NCBI RefSeq assembly: GCF_001905725.1
Contig: NZ_LIWB01000028.1
Span: 1 to 53,500, forward strand
Length of the DNA: 53,500 nt
Source of the DNA: Streptomyces sp. CB02400
GTDB lineage: Bacteria > Actinomycetota > Actinomycetes > Streptomycetales > Streptomycetaceae
Direction of reading: 5' to 3'
A program made the translations under genes and the position numbers. This document shows positions 42,821 through 51,509 of this stretch, piece after piece. A model generated the notes under the pieces. The model saw only the letters and a list, made by a program, of their open reading frames with translations, was not told where the DNA came from and did no database searches. Each line of letters opens with the position of its first letter. Within the stretch, counting starts at the first letter, position 1.

Positions 42821-43324
42821 ATGAAGAAACTAGCTATTGTCCTGCCGCTTTCGGCTGTCCTCATCGTCGGATTGACGGGCTGCAGCGATACAGTGGCAGA
42901 GGATTCCGCGCCGGCAGCCACAGCTTCGCCGGCCGCAGAGTCGATCGACCCGAACCTTCCCGCTAAGGAAAAGGTTGCACAGTCCGATCTGATCAAATCT
43001 GTGGAGGAGAAGTCCGGAAAAGACGGCGGTATTTTCATCACCGTCGAGATGAGCCCTCAGCAAGCGGGCTGGGACACCGAGCAGGTAGTGAAGTCCGCTC
43101 CCATGGTGCCGGTCAAGGCGATCAAGAAGCACTACAAGGGGAAGCAGGTGGACGGCGTTCTGGTGCGGATCGTGGGCGAGATCGTCGATCAGTACGGAAA
43201 CGAGGACCCGAACGGCCTCATCGCTACCTGGCGTATGGATTCCGACTTCAAAAAGGTCAACATCAAGAATTTGGACTACAAGCAATTGTGGAATCTCGGC
43301 GGAAAGGTTCTGGTGAAATTGTGA
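42821..43324 (+). CDS. Small secreted lipoprotein
   Basis: ATG 42821 follows GGACGG. The 167-residue precursor has a lipoprotein signal (MKKLAIVLPLSAVLIVGLTG with the lipobox Cys directly after), then an Ala/Ser/Pro linker (EDSAPAATASPAAESIDPN). A soluble mixed alpha/beta domain follows (ITVEMSPQQAGWDTEQVVK, VDGVLVRIVGEIVDQYGNE). No family was recognised. Base composition is more AT-rich than usual for the window (AAG/AAA and AAT codons), which suggests transfer. It is the first gene inside the stretch between the two inverted IS copies. Confidence 0.7.
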   Translation: MKKLAIVLPLSAVLIVGLTGCSDTVAEDSAPAATASPAAESIDPNLPAKEKVAQSDLIKSVEEKSGKDGGIFITVEMSPQQAGWDTEQVVKSAPMVPVKAIKKHYKGKQVDGVLVRIVGEIVDQYGNEDPNGLIATWRMDSDFKKVNIKNLDYKQLWNLGGKVLVKL

Positions 43325-43730
43325 CGCGACGGATGCGCCGGGGAGGAATATAGCTCCCGGTTTCCCCGGAAAATTTACGTGGAGTCGGTTTGCCCGTGTA
43401 CTAGCCGGGACGGGGGTTGTGCTCACCGCTCTTTCCTCGGGTCGCACGCGTACTACGGTGTGGCAGCTGGCAAGAACTGTGCCCCTGCGGTGTGCCGCGC
43501 GCGGGGCCACCCTCGAGTCCCGCGGGCGGCGGAACTTGAGGACCGGGGATGCGCTGGGGTGGCGGCGGCCGCGGGAGGCTCGCGACAGCGCTCTGAGGGC
43601 TGAGCATGGCGGGAGCTGGTTTCAGTGCGGCAGGGGTGGAGTCGAAGAGTCGCCCCTGCGTCCAAAGCCGTGGAAGCCGGGGTTCAATCGGCTCGGCAGC
43701 CGGGGCTATCGCCCTGTCTACGACCGGCCC
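43325..43730. other. Gene-free interval
   Basis: About 400 bases with no convincing coding sequence on either strand. A T-loop-like GGTTCAATC at 43681-43689 is not accompanied by the rest of a tRNA. Confidence 0.5.
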
Positions 43731-43768
43731 GGTTTGCCGGCGCAGCCGGCCGGCTGCGCCGGCAAACC
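43731..43768. terminator. Perfect 38-bp palindrome, likely terminator
   Basis: GGTTTGCCGGCGCAGCCGG is followed directly by its exact reverse complement. It begins two bases after the stop of the minus-strand coiled-coil gene, as expected for its terminator. Confidence 0.75.
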
Positions 43769-43769
43769 G

Positions 43770-45074
43770 TCAGGAAGGATCGAGGTCGGTGCACTCGCTC
43801 CCTGGGACGGCAGGCTCTTCGGTCAGGGTTCTGAGCGCTTCAAGACTCGGTGCCGCCTGCTCGAGGGTGTGGGAGCTTCTGTCGATGGCTTCCGTGAGCT
43901 GCTCCAGGCGTGCATCCAGCGTCTTCTTCGCATGGGATTGAACCTTGGCGTTGACGCTTCCGGCAACGAGGGCCAGTGCGCTGCCGCCAACGACGATGGA
44001 AGTCGCGGGCAGCGAGATCGCGGTTCCACGAAGTGAACCCAGGGGCACAGACTTTCCCGCCAGTTTCTTCACGGCGTCGGACACGGTTGAATTAATCATT
44101 GCGTCCGCCACCGCGGACGGCAGTTTCGCCTTCCTTGACGCGGGCCGGCGCTGGACATGGACGCTGCCGTCAAGCCGGCCGAGCCGGCGGTGGGCGTCTT
44201 CGATCTCAGCACGGAGCTCGGCGGTGGACTGGGTGATGCGCTCGGCCAGGGTCCTGGCGACGTCAGGCTTGTTCTGGTGATACGCGAAGGCGAGCTCGGC
44301 AAGTCCGAACTGGACGGTTGCTGCGTAGCATTTCGCCAGCAGGTCGAGGTACAGCATCGCCTCTTCCACAGCCTCCTTGCTCAGGTTCTTCTCCGCCTGA
44401 CGCGGGGATCTGTACTCGGCGTCCTCCAGCTTCTTGACCGCATCCTGCAGATGGTGAAGGCACTTGTGTCTCGCACTGCCCAGGGCGTTTCTGATGACCG
44501 AGAAGTCGCTCGCCTGGACTCCGTGCTCGCCGTGAGCACGTAGCAGCTCGACCAGGTCCTCGACCTGCTCGACGGCGTTCTCGACCTCACCGATCTGGTC
44601 GGACTGCAGGTGCTTGTAGAGCTCGTCCATCCGCTGCCGGATGACCTTGATGTCCCGGGCCATCTCGGCAGTCTGCGCCTGGGCCGCGATGGCACCCAGG
44701 ACGGCTGCTGCACCGGACATGGCGGCGACACCCGTGGCGGGACGGATACGCATCAGACGCGTCACCCGGCCTCGGTCGCCACGCAGAGCGCTCTGGATCC
44801 ATCCCCCCTCCTCGGTGATCACCTTGGCGGTCTTCATCATCTCGCGGGAGGTCTGGTCGAGTTCGACCAGACAGCCGGTCAGACGCTGAGACTCAACGAA
44901 GGACCGGGTCGCAGGTTCCAGTGTCCGCAGGAGGGCCACCCATTCGCTGGAGGTGAGGTCAGCAATCCGGCGCCCCCACCGTGAGCGCCGCGCCTCGGAG
45001 GGCGCGTCGATCACGACGGCCCGGTCCTCCGCCACGCAGACGACGATCTCTTCGGACTCATCCCTCAGCGGCAC
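43770..45074 (-). CDS. Hypothetical 434-aa coiled-coil protein with hydrophobic segments
   Basis: GTG 45074 (MPLRDESEEIVVCVAEDRAV) starts it. Residues ~1-110 are soluble. A hydrophobic stretch near 115-135 (GVAAMSGAAAVLGAIAAQAQ) is followed by long helices with coiled-coil character (MARDIKVIRQRMDELYKHL, VENAVEQVEDLVELLRAHG, ARTLAERITQSTAELRAEIE). A second hydrophobic stretch near 355-375 (SIVVGGSALALVAGSVNA) precedes a final coiled coil. This layout of helix bundle with two short hydrophobic hairpins resembles pore-forming or membrane-remodelling helical proteins in general; no specific family is claimed. The palindrome at 43731 follows it. The 295 bases upstream show nothing clear. Confidence 0.65.
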   Translation of the reverse strand: MPLRDESEEIVVCVAEDRAVVIDAPSEARRSRWGRRIADLTSSEWVALLRTLEPATRSFVESQRLTGCLVELDQTSREMMKTAKVITEEGGWIQSALRGDRGRVTRLMRIRPATGVAAMSGAAAVLGAIAAQAQTAEMARDIKVIRQRMDELYKHLQSDQIGEVENAVEQVEDLVELLRAHGEHGVQASDFSVIRNALGSARHKCLHHLQDAVKKLEDAEYRSPRQAEKNLSKEAVEEAMLYLDLLAKCYAATVQFGLAELAFAYHQNKPDVARTLAERITQSTAELRAEIEDAHRRLGRLDGSVHVQRRPASRKAKLPSAVADAMINSTVSDAVKKLAGKSVPLGSLRGTAISLPATSIVVGGSALALVAGSVNAKVQSHAKKTLDARLEQLTEAIDRSSHTLEQAAPSLEALRTLTEEPAVPGSECTDLDPS

Positions 45075-45369
45075 TTCGCGCAGCCCCCTCGACCGAACTC
45101 GACATCCCGGCCGATTGTAGGCCTGACTCCCGCCGCATTTCGGGCAAACGAATCGGCATCACCATCTCACGCCCCTCGGCGGCTGCCGCCCTCCTGAACG
45201 AACCGCACGTCTCAAGGTCACCACTGCGAGGGCTTCAAGGGGCAGTAGGTGCGCACGGGCGCGGGTGCTCGATGCCGGGCAGCATCGTGGTGAGGATGTG
45301 TGCGGTCTGTATGGTGTCGCCCCGGTGCAAAGTGGGCTCGGTTCCGTGCGGGCGGCGGTTTGTCCCCGA

Positions 45370-46041
45370 TCAGTTGCGGGCCCCTGCGACAGGGACGAGC
45401 TGCGGGATGTGCGTGGCGAGTGCCTGGCTGTCGCCGTCGAAGTGGAGCGTGCACAGGCCGAGCTGGGCTGCGGCGACGCAGTTTTCGCGCCGGTCGTCGA
45501 CGAAGAGCGTGGTGGCCGGGTCGGGCCAGCCGGCGGCCGCGAGGGCGGCTTCGTATGCCCGCGGATCCGGTTTGTTGACGCCGAGCCGGGCGGAGTAGAC
45601 GGTCTTCGCGATCAGGATGCTGCACCAGGGAGCGCGGTCGAGTGTGTCCGCCAGGGGGTGCGGGGTGTTCGACAGGATGATCAGGCGGAGTCCGGTTGCG
45701 TGGGCTGCTTGCAGGACGCGGATGACGGTCTCGTCGGTGTAGGTCCACATCTCGGCGTCGGTGGTGCGCAGTGCGTCGAGCAGGGCGCTGCCCTGCGGGG
45801 CGGTCAGCTGGCCGTGCAGCAGGCCGCGCCAGAAGGCGTGGGTGGTGGTCTCGCCGGCGTCGTAGGGGGCGCGCCGTGCCCAGAACGCGGTCTCGAAGTC
45901 GGTGGTCTGGTCGGCGGGCCATCCGGCGAGTGCGGCCAGTCGGGCCCACATGTGTGGGGTGGGCTGCCGTCCGATGACGCCGTTGCAGTCGAGGATCAGG
46001 GCCTCGAGGTGCGGTGCGGGGGTGGTGGAAGGGGTGTTCAT
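45370..46041 (-). CDS. HAD-superfamily hydrolase
   Basis: ATG 46041 overlaps the stop of the MFS gene by four bases (ATGA). The 223-residue protein has HAD motif I ALILDCNGVIG, a helical cap, motif II IILSNTPHPLAD, the Lys of motif III in GVNKPDPRAYEAAL and motif IV TLFVDDRRENCVAA. In motif I the second Asp is Asn (DCN), which usually lowers or alters phosphatase activity; several HAD families have such changes. The substrate is unknown. Its coupling to a transporter suggests a joint pathway in the ancestor; the transporter is now broken. Confidence 0.8.
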   Translation of the reverse strand: MNTPSTTPAPHLEALILDCNGVIGRQPTPHMWARLAALAGWPADQTTDFETAFWARRAPYDAGETTTHAFWRGLLHGQLTAPQGSALLDALRTTDAEMWTYTDETVIRVLQAAHATGLRLIILSNTPHPLADTLDRAPWCSILIAKTVYSARLGVNKPDPRAYEAALAAAGWPDPATTLFVDDRRENCVAAAQLGLCTLHFDGDSQALATHIPQLVPVAGARN

Positions 46042-46760
46042 GTGGGGTCCAATGCTCGGTGGGCGGAAAGGGCGACGACTGCCGCCAGCAAAACAGGCAG
46101 GGCGAGGGCTATGGACAGGCTGGTGAGTGAGGCGAGCGCGCCGATGGCGGCGGGCCCCATGAGCAGGCCGAGGTAGCCGGTTGCGGCGACGGCGGCGACG
46201 GCTCGGGGACCTCCGTGTCCTGCCGCACTGATCAGGGAGGGCACTGCGGTGGACAGGCCGAGGCCAAGTGCCGTCCAGCCGATCAGGGCTGCGGGGGCGG
46301 AACCGATGAGCAGGCCGGCGCCGAGTCCGGTTGCTGCGAGGGCGGCGCCGGCGCGGGCGATGGTGGTCGGTCCGAAGCGGGCGTTGAGGCGGTCGCCGAA
46401 GAGGCGGCCTGTCACCATGGCGGCGCTGTAGGCGGCGGCTGCGATCGCTTCGGACGTGTGGAGGGTATGGAGATGGACTGCGGACCAGTCTGCCGCCGCT
46501 CCCTCGCCCAGGAGGCAGGCGGCGGCCAGGAGGCCAAGCAGCCACACCATGTGCGGCGGAAGCCGGGGGGTGTCGTCTCGCTGCGCTGGACTCTGCTGGG
46601 CGGGTGCGTCGAGGTGTGCTGCTGACCGGATCAGGGGGCGGCAGCGGCGGCCGTGGCCGTCAGGATGCCGACGGCGGCGAACAGGACCTGGTAGGGCGCC
46701 CAGGCGGTGAGTGCAGCCAGACCGGCGCCGGCCAGCGCGGCGGCCACCCCGGCTCGTTTC
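46038..46760 (-). pseudogene. MFS transporter, N-terminally truncated and frameshifted
   Basis: The C-terminal six helices are readable: MVWLLGLLAAACLLGEGAAA, DWSAVHLHTLHTSEAIAAAA, MVTGRLFGDRLNARFGPTTI, GLGLSTAVPSLISAAGHGG, ALALPVLLAAVVALSAHRA. Upstream, a helix (VAAALAGAGLAALTAWAPYQ, VLFAAVGILTATAA) lies in another frame, shifted near 46632. At about 46755 it joins an IS630 fragment, so the first helices are gone. The relics match bacterial MFS exporters. The remaining frame still overlaps the HAD start. Confidence 0.75.
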
Positions 46761-46855
46761 CAGTTCAGCCGGTGCCGCAGGGTGGGAGTGCGGCCGCGGG
46801 GTGCGTAGGTGCGGCGCACCTGAGGCAGCAGCGATACGCCCGAACGCTGGCAGCA
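46751..46855 (-). pseudogene. IS630-family transposase fragment
   Basis: A frame reads GVSLLPQVRRTYAPRGRTPT and LRHRLNWKR, a conserved internal block of IS630-type DDE transposases just after the first catalytic Asp region. It is fused in frame to an MFS transmembrane helix, marking a recombination junction. Confidence 0.65.
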
Positions 46856-47378
46856 GATCGAGCGGGACATCGGCCGTCTGCGCGAATCGGCCGCGGCGAG
46901 CCTGCGCGACGACAGGGTTCGGCAGGACATCGTGGAACTCGCCGCCTGCCGCGACGCCATCGCATTCGCCCCGCCGCGTAGGCCCACCTTCACCGGGCAC
47001 CGCATGGCCGCACCAGTACGGCATCGACCTCACCGCCTGCTGGTCCCGACTGTGGCTGGTCCTGCCCGAGGACGTTAGGACGGAGCTGCGCACCTCCCGG
47101 TCCCGCGTTGACGCGACGGCGGGCGGCTCGGTGTGGGCGGGCTACTACCTCCTGCTGGGCCGCCTGTGGCGGCCGGCCGCCGCGGCGCCGTGACGACCGG
47201 GTTCGTGGCCTGGCGCCGTGGGCGCCGCGCCGTCACGACCCACACCGAACTGGTGGAGTCCACCGTCGACGTCTACCTCAAGAGACTCGTTGACGAACTC
47301 AGCGTCGACGTGTCCGGTGGTCCGCCCGATCCCCGAGTGGGCACGGCTCTGAACCGCGTGGCGCTCAAGCCACGCTGA
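46838..47378 (+). pseudogene. Hypothetical membrane-protein remnant with two frameshifts
   Basis: Three frames read successive pieces of one protein: QQIERDIGRLRESAAASLRD and VELAACRDAIAFAPPRRP, then from about 47010 QYGIDLTACWSRLWLVLPED and VWAGYYLLLGRLWRPAA, then from about 47185 GFVAWRRGRRAVTTHTELVE and STVDVYLKRLVDELSVDV. The ancestor had an N-terminal coiled coil, a hydrophobic helix and a soluble tail. Not functional as it stands. No family name can be given. Confidence 0.55.
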
Positions 47379-47542
47379 GGCCGCCGCCGGGCCCGGCTCG
47401 ACGCCGCCCCTGTGCACCGTCCACCTGTTGCCGGAGAGAGACCGCCCGGCCATGGCGTCGTTCGGGAGCGAGGAAGTGAAGGCCGAGCTGCTGATCCGGC
47501 GTGCCAGTTCCTGGGCGCGGTCAGGCTCTGGGCTTCTCGTGG

Positions 47543-48355
47543 TCACGCGGTGCGGGGCTCCACCTCCCGCCAGAACGCGTCGACGCGGGCGTTCCATTCG
47601 TCGGGGATCTCCTGGAAGGGCTGGTGTGCTTCCTCCTCCATGACCGCGAACCGGGCGCCGGGGATCGCGTCGGCGACGGCGCGGCAGAGTTCGGGGCGGC
47701 TGGTGGAGTCGCGGCCGCCGGCGAGCACCAGTGTCGGCACCTCGATGTCCGGCAGACGGTTCGTCGTGTCGTGGTCGAGGACGGCGTCGAGGAAGCGCTT
47801 CAGGTTCTCGGGCGTTTGCTTGTGCGGGAAGGCAAGCGCGTCCTCGATGAACCGGTCGACCGTGCCGTCGTTGTGCGCCCGGGCCGTGTAGATGTCCAGG
47901 AAGAAGCTCTCGAGGAATGTGCGTTCGTCGGGGGCGGTCTCGACCAGTCGGCGGACGAACAGGCCCCACCGGCGCAGGTAGGCGTCCGGCACCGACCAGG
48001 TGCTCTGGAGGACCAGGCTGCGCACCAACCGGGGGTGGCGAAGGGTCAGCTCCTGGCTGATGACGCTGCCACCGGAGAAGCCGGCGACATGGGCGGAGGG
48101 GATGTCCAGTGCCCGCAGCAGCGCGGCGGCGTCGTCGGCCATCGCTTCGACCGAGACAGGGCCCTCGGGCATGGCGGTCCGGCCCGCTCCCCGGTTGTCG
48201 AAGGTGGTCAGCCGGTAGCGGTCGGCCAGCCCGTCGAGCTGGAACTGCCAGGACTCGACGGTGTCACCGAGCCCTCCGACCAGCAGGACGTCAGTCCCGG
48301 TGCCGACCTGCTCGGTCCAGACGTCCAGTCCGTCCGCGCGCACATACCGTCCCAT
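47543..48355 (-). CDS. Alpha/beta-fold hydrolase
   Basis: ATG 48355 has GGGAG upstream. The 270-residue protein has the standard fold: oxyanion region VLLVGGLGDTVESWQFQ, TTFDNRGAGRTAMPEG, nucleophile elbow VAGFSGGSVISQE (Ser95), acid in LVLAGGRDSTSRPEL and His in EEEAHQPFQEIPDEW. A lid region holds LRRWGLFVRRLVETAPDE. It resembles haloperoxidase/lactonase-type esterases of streptomycetes; the substrate cannot be told. It is monocistronic. Bases 47379-47542 contain no clear feature. Confidence 0.85.
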   Translation of the reverse strand: MGRYVRADGLDVWTEQVGTGTDVLLVGGLGDTVESWQFQLDGLADRYRLTTFDNRGAGRTAMPEGPVSVEAMADDAAALLRALDIPSAHVAGFSGGSVISQELTLRHPRLVRSLVLQSTWSVPDAYLRRWGLFVRRLVETAPDERTFLESFFLDIYTARAHNDGTVDRFIEDALAFPHKQTPENLKRFLDAVLDHDTTNRLPDIEVPTLVLAGGRDSTSRPELCRAVADAIPGARFAVMEEEAHQPFQEIPDEWNARVDAFWREVEPRTA

Positions 48356-48464
48356 CGTCCGTACTCCCTTCCCGGTTCTTCAAGGGTCCACCCGTCGAGC
48401 ACGGCACGCCAACAGGCTCCGGCTCACCGGCCCTGGTGCGAGAAGGCCGCCCGGACTTGGATCG

Positions 48465-48628
48465 TGTCCTACGCGGTGAGGGTCGTGTCTCGTTCGGTGA
48501 CCCTCCACTATCGGCTTCAGTCCTTCACTGTCGTGGGTGTGGGCGCCTGAGACGCCGACGAGGAGGGGCAGTCCGTTCACATCCGACGGAACGTGCATCC
48601 TGGAACCCGGTCTGCCCCGGTCCACGGG
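48465..48628 (-). pseudogene. IS5-family transposase fragment
   Basis: A short frame reads VDRGRPGSRMHVPSDVNG, LPLLVGVSGAHTHDSEGLKP and VEGHRTRHDPHR, the internal DDE block around the second strand of IS5-type transposases. The rest of the gene is absent. The 48629-48794 interval is unassigned. Confidence 0.65.
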
Positions 48629-48794
48629 GTTCGGACCTGTGTGTTCGCCCCTCAGCCGTGTCCTGTGTTCCCCCCGCCCTGCGGCCGGACCCCGCCGGGG
48701 GGATCAGCGGCTTCGCGATCTCCCCCAGCCCGTCCGGAACAGTCCGACTCCACGTACCCCGCCCCCTGCAGGACTCCGAGCAGTCCCGCAGGGG

Positions 48795-49181
48795 TCAGGG
48801 GGTAGTCCAGTCGCGTAGTTGCCGGGCGATCCGGGCGACACCGAGCGCTCCGGAGGCCGCATCGCGTACCAGCGCGACAGCGGCCTTGGGCGGATAGTCC
48901 AGGGCATGCCCGTTGAGGATCAGGTAGGCCTCGGTCGCGTGCCAGGCGAACGCCTCGTTCGAATGTTCCAGGCACGGCAGCTTCGCCAGGGTGTGCAGCA
49001 GGGCGGCGGCCTTGAGATACAGCGCTCCGTAGATGTCCCGCTCCATCGCCCGGGCATTGACCCGGGCGACGGCCGCATACAGCGGCCCCAGGTCGTCGAC
49101 CTGCGGATCACCCTCGAGCAGCTCGGCGGCGTGCAGCAGGAACGTGACATCGAGCGGGTGAAGAGGTTCCTGTTCACTCAC
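48795..49181 (-). CDS. Fic/Doc-like toxin with degenerate Fic motif
   Basis: GTG 49181 overlaps the antitoxin stop by four bases. The 128-residue product has the helical layout of Doc-type toxins: HPLDVTFLLHAAELLEGD, VDDLGPLYAAVARVNARAME, YLKAAALLHTLAKLPCLEHS, FAWHATEAYLILNGHALD. At the position of the catalytic HPFxxGNKR motif it reads PCLEHSNEA, so the His and Arg are lost while Asn and the following FAW remain. It may be an inactive relative or use different chemistry. Doc normally inactivates EF-Tu by phosphorylation; that activity is not expected from these residues. Confidence 0.7.
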   Translation of the reverse strand: MSEQEPLHPLDVTFLLHAAELLEGDPQVDDLGPLYAAVARVNARAMERDIYGALYLKAAALLHTLAKLPCLEHSNEAFAWHATEAYLILNGHALDYPPKAAVALVRDAASGALGVARIARQLRDWTTP

Positions 49182-49474
49182 GCGGCGCGGCCCCGCTCCT
49201 GCTGCTCCAGCTCCCGCAGAGCCTCCTGTTCGCTCGCCCGCTGCTCCGCGCCGGCGTCGATGCTGCTGGGCTCGGCCGCGAAAGCCGACCCGCCGCGGGC
49301 CATGGACGCCTTGAAGCCCTCCAGGAACCGCTGCTCCACCGCGGTCGCCCGGTCGTAGGCGGCCGAAAGGATGTACTCCTGCATGCTGACCCCCGCCTGC
49401 TTGGCGGCCGCCGCGATGGCCGCCCGCTGCGCGGGGTCGGGGAAGCGCAGATTCATCGCCTTGGGATCCGACAT
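49178..49474 (-). CDS. Ribbon-helix-helix-type antitoxin
   Basis: ATG 49474 (MSDPKAMNLRFPDPAQRAAI) gives 98 residues. The N-terminal ~45 residues look like a ribbon-helix-helix DNA-binding domain (MNLRFPDPAQRAAIAAAAKQ, AGVSMQEYILSAAYDRA). The C-terminal Glu/Gln/Arg-rich tail (EQEALRELEQQERGRAA) would wrap the toxin. The toxin gene is coupled by a four-base overlap. GGTACC repeats lie ten bases before the start and probably serve for autorepression. Confidence 0.75.
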   Translation of the reverse strand: MSDPKAMNLRFPDPAQRAAIAAAAKQAGVSMQEYILSAAYDRATAVEQRFLEGFKASMARGGSAFAAEPSSIDAGAEQRASEQEALRELEQQERGRAA

Positions 49475-49481
49475 GGCACCC

Positions 49482-49500
49482 ACGGTACCAGCGGTACCAT
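49482..49500. promoter_or_regulatory. Putative antitoxin operator
   Basis: Two GGTACC half-palindromes (49484-49489 and 49493-49498) are nine bases apart directly upstream of the antitoxin start, a typical arrangement for RHH autorepression. Confidence 0.55.
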
Positions 49501-49578
49501 TCGGGTGTCACTGCCGGGAACGCCCGCCTTGATGGGGGCAGCGAAGGGTGACATCCAGTACCGCTCACCACCGGTCAG

Positions 49579-49945
49579 CTACTCGTTGCTCATCAGGCAA
49601 GTGTTGAGCTCCCAGCCGGGACGCCCCTGCGGCCGGATGTGGCTCAGGACATCGCGCAGTGCCTCCTCCAGGACCTCGATGCGGTCGGTGTCGGCGTTCG
49701 GCTCGTTCACCGTGCTCCGGGGCAGGGGCTCGGCGACGAAGCTGCCCTGCTCTGCACGACGTGGACCAGGCCCTCGGCGCGCAGCACGTGCAGGGCCGCC
49801 CGCGCGGTCATGCCGGCGATGGCGTACCGCTGCTGCAGGCTGCGCGCTGCGGGCAGCCGCTCACCCGGTTTCAGCCGTCCGGACAGGACCTGCCGTCGCA
49901 GGTCCGCCGCGGCCTGCTGGTAGGGAGAGGCAGCGACGGGCCCGG
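49579..49945 (-). pseudogene. GntR-family regulator, truncated and frameshifted
   Basis: One frame reads the winged-helix domain SPYQQAAADLRRQVLSGRL, KPGERLPAARSLQQRYAIAG, MTARAALHVLRAEGLVHVVQ. A one-base loss near 49757 shifts the last part into the next frame: SFVAEPLPRSTVNEPNADTD, RIEVLEEALRDVLSHIRPQG, ending CLMSNE with TAG at 49579. The start codon is missing; the gene begins at IS256-type debris. The ancestor was a ~120-residue GntR-type repressor. Confidence 0.75.
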
Positions 49946-49994
49946 AGGGGGAGTGTCCGATAGACGGCGGATCCGGTGATTGAGGAGACGCCTG

Positions 49995-50152
49995 ATGAGC
50001 GAGACCATCACCGAGTGCGAGGCCGCGGAGAAGCCGGTCGTCGAGTCGGCCGCGGAGGCGGTCTCGGACGAGCAGTTGATCGCGATGCTGGTCGACCGAG
50101 CCCGCTCCGACGGGCTCCAGCTGACCAAACGGGTACTCGAGTTGGTGCTGAT
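49995..50152 (+). pseudogene. IS256-family transposase, N-terminal fragment
   Basis: ATG 49995 starts MSETITECEAAEKPVVESAA, EAVSDEQLIAMLVDRARSDG, LQLTKRVLE, the N-terminus of a mutator-type transposase different from the copy at 28.6 kb. A block between LQLT and KRVLE is deleted, and the sequence is unrelated after 50150. Confidence 0.65.
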
Positions 50153-50260
50153 TGAGCGGGCCGGATGCGGCGTACAGCACGGCCAGCTCCCCGGCGGCCG
50201 GGTGGTCAGCGACGAGGGCGTACGCCACTGGCATCGTGCGTTTACGAGCCCGGAGATCGC

Positions 50261-50390
50261 TCAGGCGGGGTTTGTCCGTAGCAACTGGGTCTCCCAGATT
50301 CCCAGCAGGTCGTCCACGCGCTGGAAGGCCGCCCCGAGGTGGGCGTCTATTGCCCCCAGGCGGCGCAGCCGGGCCTCGTCGGCGCGGGCA
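50261..50390 (-). pseudogene. C-terminal tail of an unidentified protein
   Basis: A frame reads DEARLRRLGAIDAHLGAAFQ, RVDDLLGIWETQLLRTNPA and stops at 50261. It is cut off next to the left repeat of integrase-core IS copy 2 (50403). Helical; family unknown. Confidence 0.45.
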
Positions 50391-50427
50391 GCGACCCCTG
50401 TAGGGCTCGTGAAGTCATCGCTGCAGC

Positions 50428-51509
50428 TCAAGCCGTGCACCGGTGCTCGTTGATGACCCCGGAAAGGACGCGGGTGCGCAGGAGCCTGCGGGGCACGCGG
50501 TCATGCAATACCGCAGGCTGTTCCCGGGCTTCGGGTGGTCGTTGGTCTCGTGATCGGTGTGGCCGATGCGTGTTGTAGTGCTCTTGGTACGCAGCGAGAA
50601 CCTGGGGGGCTTCGTTCACCATCAGGATGTGATCGAGGACCTCGCGCCGGATCGTGCCGATCACTCGCTCGCAGTGGGCGTTCATGCGCGGCGCCTGTGG
50701 TGCGCTGAGCAGCACGTCCCTGTCTTCGGCCTCGAAGACGGCGTCGAAGGAGTCGGTGTACTTGCTGTCGCGGTCGCGGAGAATGAAGTCGCGGAGAATG
50801 AAGCGGAGGGACTCGACGCGTGCGCCGAGGCCGGCGATCAGATCGCGGGCCTGCTGGGTCGTCCACTGAGCGGTGGGGCGGGCGGTGATGCCGGTGATGT
50901 GGAGCCGGCGAGTACCGTGTTCGAGGAACGCCAGCGCGTGTAGCCGCCTGCCGGTGATCGTGTCGACGCGGAAGAAGTCCGCCGCGATGATCCCCTCGGC
51001 CTGGGCGGTGAGGAATTCGCGCCAGCTCGGGCCGGTGCGGCGCGGAGCAGGGCCGATGCCGGCCGCGTGCAGGATTTTCCACACCGTGGACGGTGCGATC
51101 GGATGCCCCAGCCGGGCCGGCTCACCCTGGATCCGCCGGTGGCCCCACCGCGGGTTCTCCCATGCCAGGCGCAGAACCAGCTTCTTGAGCGCGACGGCCG
51201 TAGGAGGGCGGCCAGGGCGGCGTAGTCCCACTTCCTGGTGATCAGCCTGCGGTGCCAGGCCGGCAGCGTTCCCGGCGTGACCGGGAAGATACGGCTCCAG
51301 CGCCGGCGCGGTATCAGCGACCACAGCGCGACCAGCCAGAACCGGTCCGCTGGCTCGTAGCGGACCGGACCGGCGAGTTGCCGTCGCAGCACCGCGTTCT
51401 CGTGCCGTGACACCAGAAGTTCATCGTCCTTGGCCGTGTCTCGACGCAGCAACACCGCAGGCACGGACAGCAACGCCCGGGTGGCCCGGTACGGCAATGA
51501 GATGAGCAC
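50428..51509 (-). pseudogene. Integrase-core (rve) transposase, copy 2, frameshifted
   Basis: GTG 51509 opens the N-terminal part (LPYRATRALLSVPAVLLRRD, HENAVLRRQLAGPVRY, WHRRLITRKWDY). Near 51228 the frame shifts, and the rest reads RPGRPPTAVALKKLVLRLAW, ENPRWGHRRIQGE, GIIAADFFRVDTITGRRLHA (Asp), RDRDSKYTDSFDAVFEAED (Asp), MNAHCERVIGTIRREVLDHI (Glu), ending VINEHRCTA. Just before the second Asp a 15-base tandem duplication repeats five residues. Two lesions make it inactive. Confidence 0.8.
50774..50803. repeat. 15-bp tandem duplication
   Basis: TCGCGGAGAATGAAG occurs twice head-to-tail inside the transposase of IS copy 2, adding five residues beside the catalytic RDRDSKYT block. Copy 1 has a single version. 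Confidence 0.85.

Noticed and set aside
43660..43710. tRNA gene suggested by GGTTCAATC
   Set aside because: No acceptor stem, D-arm or anticodon arm of correct spacing can be folded around it.
43731..43768. Palindrome as telomere or plasmid resolution site
   Set aside because: Its position two bases after a stop codon is explained by termination, and no related palindromes lie nearby.
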